This document shows, one piece after another, positions 52,201 to 58,200 of a stretch of 64,000 nucleotides of DNA (position 1 is its first letter; every line of letters begins with the position of its first letter). This DNA comes from Podocnemis expansa (Eukaryota > Chordata > Testudines > Podocnemididae): positions 843,150 through 907,149 of the forward strand of contig ML681964.1 in NCBI GenBank assembly GCA_007922195.1. The letters run 5' to 3'. The notes below the pieces were generated by a model that made no database searches, was not told the DNA's origin, and worked only from the letters and a program-made list of their open reading frames with translations. The position numbers were made by a program, and so were the translations under genes.

Positions 52201-55200
52201 TCAATACTTGCCTGCAGTGCTTATGTGGCTCTGGCTTTGGGTGATAACCTTATGGCTTTGAATCATGCAGATAAACTTCTTCAGCAGCCAAAGCTGTCAG
52301 GATCTCTTAAGTAAGTCTGGCTTGACCATTCTTTGGCCTCAGGCGTCTGGAAGAATCTGAGTTGGAGCACCAATGTTTTTTTAACTTGTTGCCAATTCTT
52401 CTTTGAAATCTAAACACCCTATTCCCTTTTGAAGTCTATGACAGAATAGTCATTGACAAGCAGAAATGGGGCCCAACTTTTTGTATGTGAATTCCATATA
52501 CAGGTAGTCCTCACTTAGTGACCGGGTTCCGTTCCTGAAACCCGGTTGATAAACGAATTGGTCACTAAACGAGGAGCAGCCCTTACTGGTATTTCAGGCA
52601 TAATGTACTTTACTGGTAGTGGGTTTTTCAACAATCGGTAGATAGTTTTAATGTCACCTTTGCATCATTTATAACATTTTTCATATATATTTTAAATGTT
52701 TTAAGCTCTAATGTACTGAACTTAGTTTGCATAGTGTACTGTAAATATAGGTAATCTGAGAGAGTTGATGCGAGTTCTCGTACATCGCCATAATACCAAC
52801 TCATCAGAGAGCCGGTCATAACTCTGAGGGGTCACTAAACGAGTAGGTCACTAAGTGAGGACTAGCTGTAATTGAAAGGTTCTGATTCTGTAACTACTCG
52901 TGATGCTCTGTGTTAATCTTAGAGAGGCAGTTTGGCCCTGTGACTAGAGCACTGGACTGGATGTTGTTCAGTCAGCAGTGCTTCTGCTGCTGCTGACTGA
53001 TTTTGTGAAACACAGCTTCTGTGCCTTAATGTCTCCACCTGGAAAATGAGGATAACTTAATTATTTCTGTAAAGTTTGAGTCCTACAGATGAAAATTGCT
53101 ATGGAAATGCTAGTTATTTATGTATTTAATGTTAAACTGTTGTGAATGAGCAGTAACTGCTCTCCACAAAGACGACTGCTTTGCGGATTACCTTCACAGT
53201 GACTTTTAACTTCCAACATATAAGAAAAATGCTTTGAAAGCAGTCCAAATACATTTACAGAATAGATTGTACTTGTGTGATGCTTCTGTTGGACGTGGTC
53301 ATATTGAGTCTCATACAGTTCTGAAAACTTTGTTTAAAAAGTCATACAAATGAGCTTGAAGCCTCTTTCACTCCCTGGCCATAAGAGGGATTTCATGGTA
53401 GATGTCACAGATCTGTAGCTATACATACTCATGATGGAATGAGTTAATCCATTTGTACTTTTAGCTCCTTGGTGGCAATACCCACACTAAAAGCACCCAT
53501 GTCAAGAAATTAACTGATTATTTTTGTATGTGTTTGTGCATGCAATATTACTACATTTGGAAGACAGCCACAGCAAACTGCTTTGTAATGGGTATTCTAT
53601 TGTTTTAGTGCCCCAAATGGAGAAATAATGAATCAGAGAGTAATGTTTGGGAGCAAAAGGCAGTCATTTGTTTTCTTAGCCTTGAAGAATTAGCTGTTCT
53701 GTATGTTAATTACTTTTGTTCTCTTCATGTTACTAAATAGAGTAAATTATATGAGAGAGCTGAGTCTGTTGTGGTGACTGTGCCTTTTTAGATTAGGTAC
53801 TTTGGATTAAATGCTTCAATTTATGGACTGTTGTTTATTTTATAACAACTTTGCTTTTTAACACAGATGGCAATGAATTCCTTGTGTCTGCTGTTCATCA
53901 ATGCAAAACACAGTAATTTTGCTGTAATTTGAAATGGATTCTATATTGTTATACATCTTAAACTGATGTATGTAAAATTTTACTCGACATTTTTCAGATT
54001 CAGTATTTGCTTCTTAATTTGCATATTGTGGCAATATCTAATATGCCGCTTAGTTAGTAGAAAAATTTAATTAATTTTTAAAATTGCTAATTACCTGTAC
54101 TAAGCTAAAATTGGAGAACATCCTAAACATCCCCATGTTGTTAATTGTTATTTCAGTAGCTACTAGGAGCTCCATTTGGCAATGGGAGTCTGATATTGCT
54201 AGGTGCTGTAGAGACACAGATGACAGTGCAAGAACTTACAGTCTATGTTCCCTCTTTAGGGTATAAATTATACTTGCTGTTTTGGTTGATGACTTTGCTT
54301 TTTGGTATAAAATCACTAAGCCTTTGTCTTTATTCCCATCTGACAGATAAAGAAACTAATACCAGCCTCCCAAGAATGTTATGAGAATTAATTGGATAGT
54401 TTTCATATACCTCATGGAAGGTGTAACATGCTACATAAATGTTGTTAAATGGCACCTGGATACTTTAGAGCCCTGCCTAGATACTCAAATGTGGGTCTGC
54501 ATCACTACAATCGCCTCTCTGTAGATTGCCATGTGCAGCTCTAGGTTCCCCATATTCCTTTTGGCAGCTGTTTACTAGCCAGTCAGCATGCAGGGGAGCT
54601 CCACGGAACAGCTGATTGATTGGCAACCCCCATCAGGAGCTGTTGCACAGGACTCCTCCAGCTCGCCTGTCAGCCACTGATCAGTGGTTGCATGGGTGCT
54701 TCCCCTGCTGGCTAGCTGTTCTGGGACAGGGGAGCCCCAGCAGAAGTCTTGCAGAGCAGCTAATAGAAGGCCACTCTCATCCTCTGAACTCCAAAGGCAG
54801 GGAAGCAGCCTCCAAGATTATAAACTGCAGAGAGCTGCTTCGCACACTTGAGATCTGCATCCACTCCACTACACACCAAAAAATTATCTGTGGATATGGA
54901 TCCTGCAAACTCCTCTTGTCCATGAGTGACTTTATTGGGATTGTACACATGCACAAGTGTATACAATATTTGAGTCTAAAATTGTAAAAAGTCAGGTGGT
55001 CTAATTTTGAGTCTAAAAGTGTAAAAAGTCAGGTCACTTGTAAAAGTATCTCCATAATACTTAATGTCAGCAGTGTGAATATCTTCAGCGCAGCAGAACT
55101 GTCACTCAGGTAATAGTAATGTCGTCATGAGACATGTTAATGGTAACTGAATGTTTGCTGTTGTAGGTTTCTTGGCCATCTGTATGCAGCAGAGGCTCTC

Positions 55201-58200
55201 ATCTCTCTAGACAGAATCTCTGATGCCATTACTCACTTGAACCCTGAGAATGTCACTGATGTGTCACTGGGAATATCTTCAAACGATCAGGATCAAGGTT
55301 AATGAGTCAGCACCTGTTTAGAACCAGTCATGCTTTCAGTTGCCTTCCTTTTGTAACCTGTAACATGTATAAATTACAGCTTTTGGGGGGGGGGGTTAAC
55401 TGGCATGGTCCGTTCTTTAGTCCTTAGTTTTTTGTTTACTTCATGTGTTTGTAATCACTTCAGAGTAACTTATGTGGTGTTCATCAGTTTATTGAAATAT
55501 CGTTTTTGGAAGTTTGTTTATTTGATATAGAAGTACTGTTAACGTTTGGGCTTCTTGCTTGCTTCATTCCACCCTTTTTCACCCTCCATGCCAGTTTTCA
55601 GAATTTAAACAACGTTTACCTGCAATGTGAGACTAAAGGGGGGGGGTGTTTAAATCTGTCTTTTAAATCTTTCAACACGTTTGGAGGGTAGAATGGGGAA
55701 TGTATTAAAAAGAGCTACTTTAGATCTTATTTGCATAATTCAGTCTTCAGTAGCAGTTACAATTTGAATGACACATTTGCAGTTTAATCTTTATTGCCCA
55801 TCATTATACTGCAGATTTAAAAAATGTTTTTCAGGAATTTTAGACCTAGACAGTTTTCAATCTTCATTTAAGGGTTTTGTTTATCTAAAAATCTTATAGG
55901 TTTTCTGGCTTATGAGAGTTGGCCTATATGAAGGGAAAGTCAAGCTTGAATCTGCTGTCATAAAATAGGGTTTTCTTTTAAAAAGCCTTAAAGTTCACAG
56001 ATCATTCTTTTCCTTGTTTCTACAGGATCAGACAAAGGAGAAAATGAGGTGATGGAATCTTGTAAGTAATAGTTCCAGAAGCCAGCAGTAATGCAGGCAT
56101 TTATCTTACCACAGACTGGAGTGAAATCGGAAGTGTAAAATAATTTTGATTATTTTTCTTTCAGCTGGCAAACAAACGCCCCAGTGTTATCCCAGTTCAG
56201 TCACATCTGCAAGAACAATGATGTTGTTTAACCTTGGCAGCGCTTACTGCTTACGAAGTGAATATGACAAGGCTCGCAAGTGTCTCCACCAGGTGAAAAA
56301 ACAAACCTCAGGATAGCTTCATGCACTGTTTATGTACTGTTCCCTCACCACTCCTTACAGAGGAGCCATCTTCATCATTGTCTTTGGACATATCTATGGT
56401 CACACTTAAAATTAAACTTCAAACTAACTTCAGGGAGGAAAATTCCCCCCCCCCCCCAACTTGTTTTCCCCCATCATCTTTCTCCTTCCTAGGGTTTTCA
56501 GTCATGCCTTGAAACTTACTATCTTAAAACTTGCTTCACATTTTCACCAAGAAAATAGGCCTGAAAAATATTTCCAATAATGTTTTAATCCCACATTTTT
56601 ATACATTCATCTGATTTCAGAGCCATTTTTCTGTTCAAGCGAATTTCTCAACTGTATTATCAAAATGCATATTGATATGATGGGCTAGAACTATTTCAAA
56701 GGAGCTGTTCTAGAAATAGGAGTGATCCTGGATTAGCTTCTCTTCTAATAGAGTAGTTCTCAATTATGTTAACCCTCATGCCAACATCCTTTTTAGCTTC
56801 ATTGTTTTAAAAAACACTCAGGTGGCTAGAGAAGGGAAAACGGGTAGACAGGCTGTTTGCTGTGTTCGACACTAAATGAAATCCATTAGAAAACAATGGG
56901 CATGGACACCATCAGATTTTCTTTCTTGCAGAGAGAAATAGGACAAATCAAATATAAAACAGCATTTTTGATACCAAGTTACTGAAGGCAGTTGAGTTTT
57001 TTATAACTGGACCTCATGGACCAAAGTTTTTAATATGTTGCAGAGGAGATATGGGGGGCTGTTAAACAAAATGCATTTGTACAGGTTCCGTTAATGTAAC
57101 CTGTGTGTGTTCCCTTTTAGTGAAGAAATAGCTGTATTTTCCAGTGAACAAACTGTAAGGCTTAAGAGGTCTATAGGCAGCAAATAAAATTGGAGGCCCT
57201 GAATCTACCATCTGGTGAATAGTGATAGTGGGAAGCATCTTGCCGTTGTACTGGAAATGTTTAACCTTCACACTTTAAGATGTCAGAGTAACTTCAGGAA
57301 TGGAAATTTTTTGTTTTTGCTTTAAATCATAGCTTTTCTTCTCCCATCATCATTTCCTTTTATTTGTTCCCTCTTTCTTTCTTCATAATTCAGCAAGGCT
57401 TTTGTATGAATAGTTGCAATATTGTTTACACATTCCAAAACTGAGCAGGGGAAGGGCTGGTTTTCTTCCAGGGTAAACAGTATTAACACAGATATAACAA
57501 TGATGCTTGCTGAACTGGAAAAGGAAGGAAGTTGAGGAGGAGGGAAATAAGTCAAATAGTTAACGTTTTCCCTTTCAGAGGCTTGACAGCCCTTGGAGTC
57601 TTTCTTTGACAGTTAATCTTGAAAATTTTTCTATTGTGGCTCAGAGGCTTTAGGAGTATAAAAGTCAGTCAGAACAGAGAGATTAGAATGACTGATCAGG
57701 AAGCTACATATTTACCACATAGTTTTGAGAAATAATTGTACTATGATCATTAAATTCTTACATGCTGAATCAATTGGTCAGCTGATCAGAGTATGGGGTG
57801 TCAAATACTATACGGTTATTGAGAAATAAAAATCTATACAGGTCATATTGGCAGCCAGTCTGACTGAGTGCAGGGAACTATGTAACTGTGCAGTATTGCT
57901 TCATTTTGATCAGCTGAGGCAATAACATTTCATTGTCTTTCCAAACTGCTGCAGGTTTCAGAGACACAGCTCCCTAGCTGGTATGCATCTGAATATGTTC
58001 ATTAGCTTCATAACAGGATCTGTTCCTGTGACTTTAGAGATTTTGTTCAAATGGCCCACCTGGAAATAAACCCCTCCAAGAAAAAAAACACACAAAAAGA
58101 GTGGATTGGCTTAGAAATTACTCATGTATGTTTGTTATCTAGGCATTTTAAAAGCAGATGGTGTCTCTGAGTAGAGGTGTGAAATATTCCTATAAGACAG

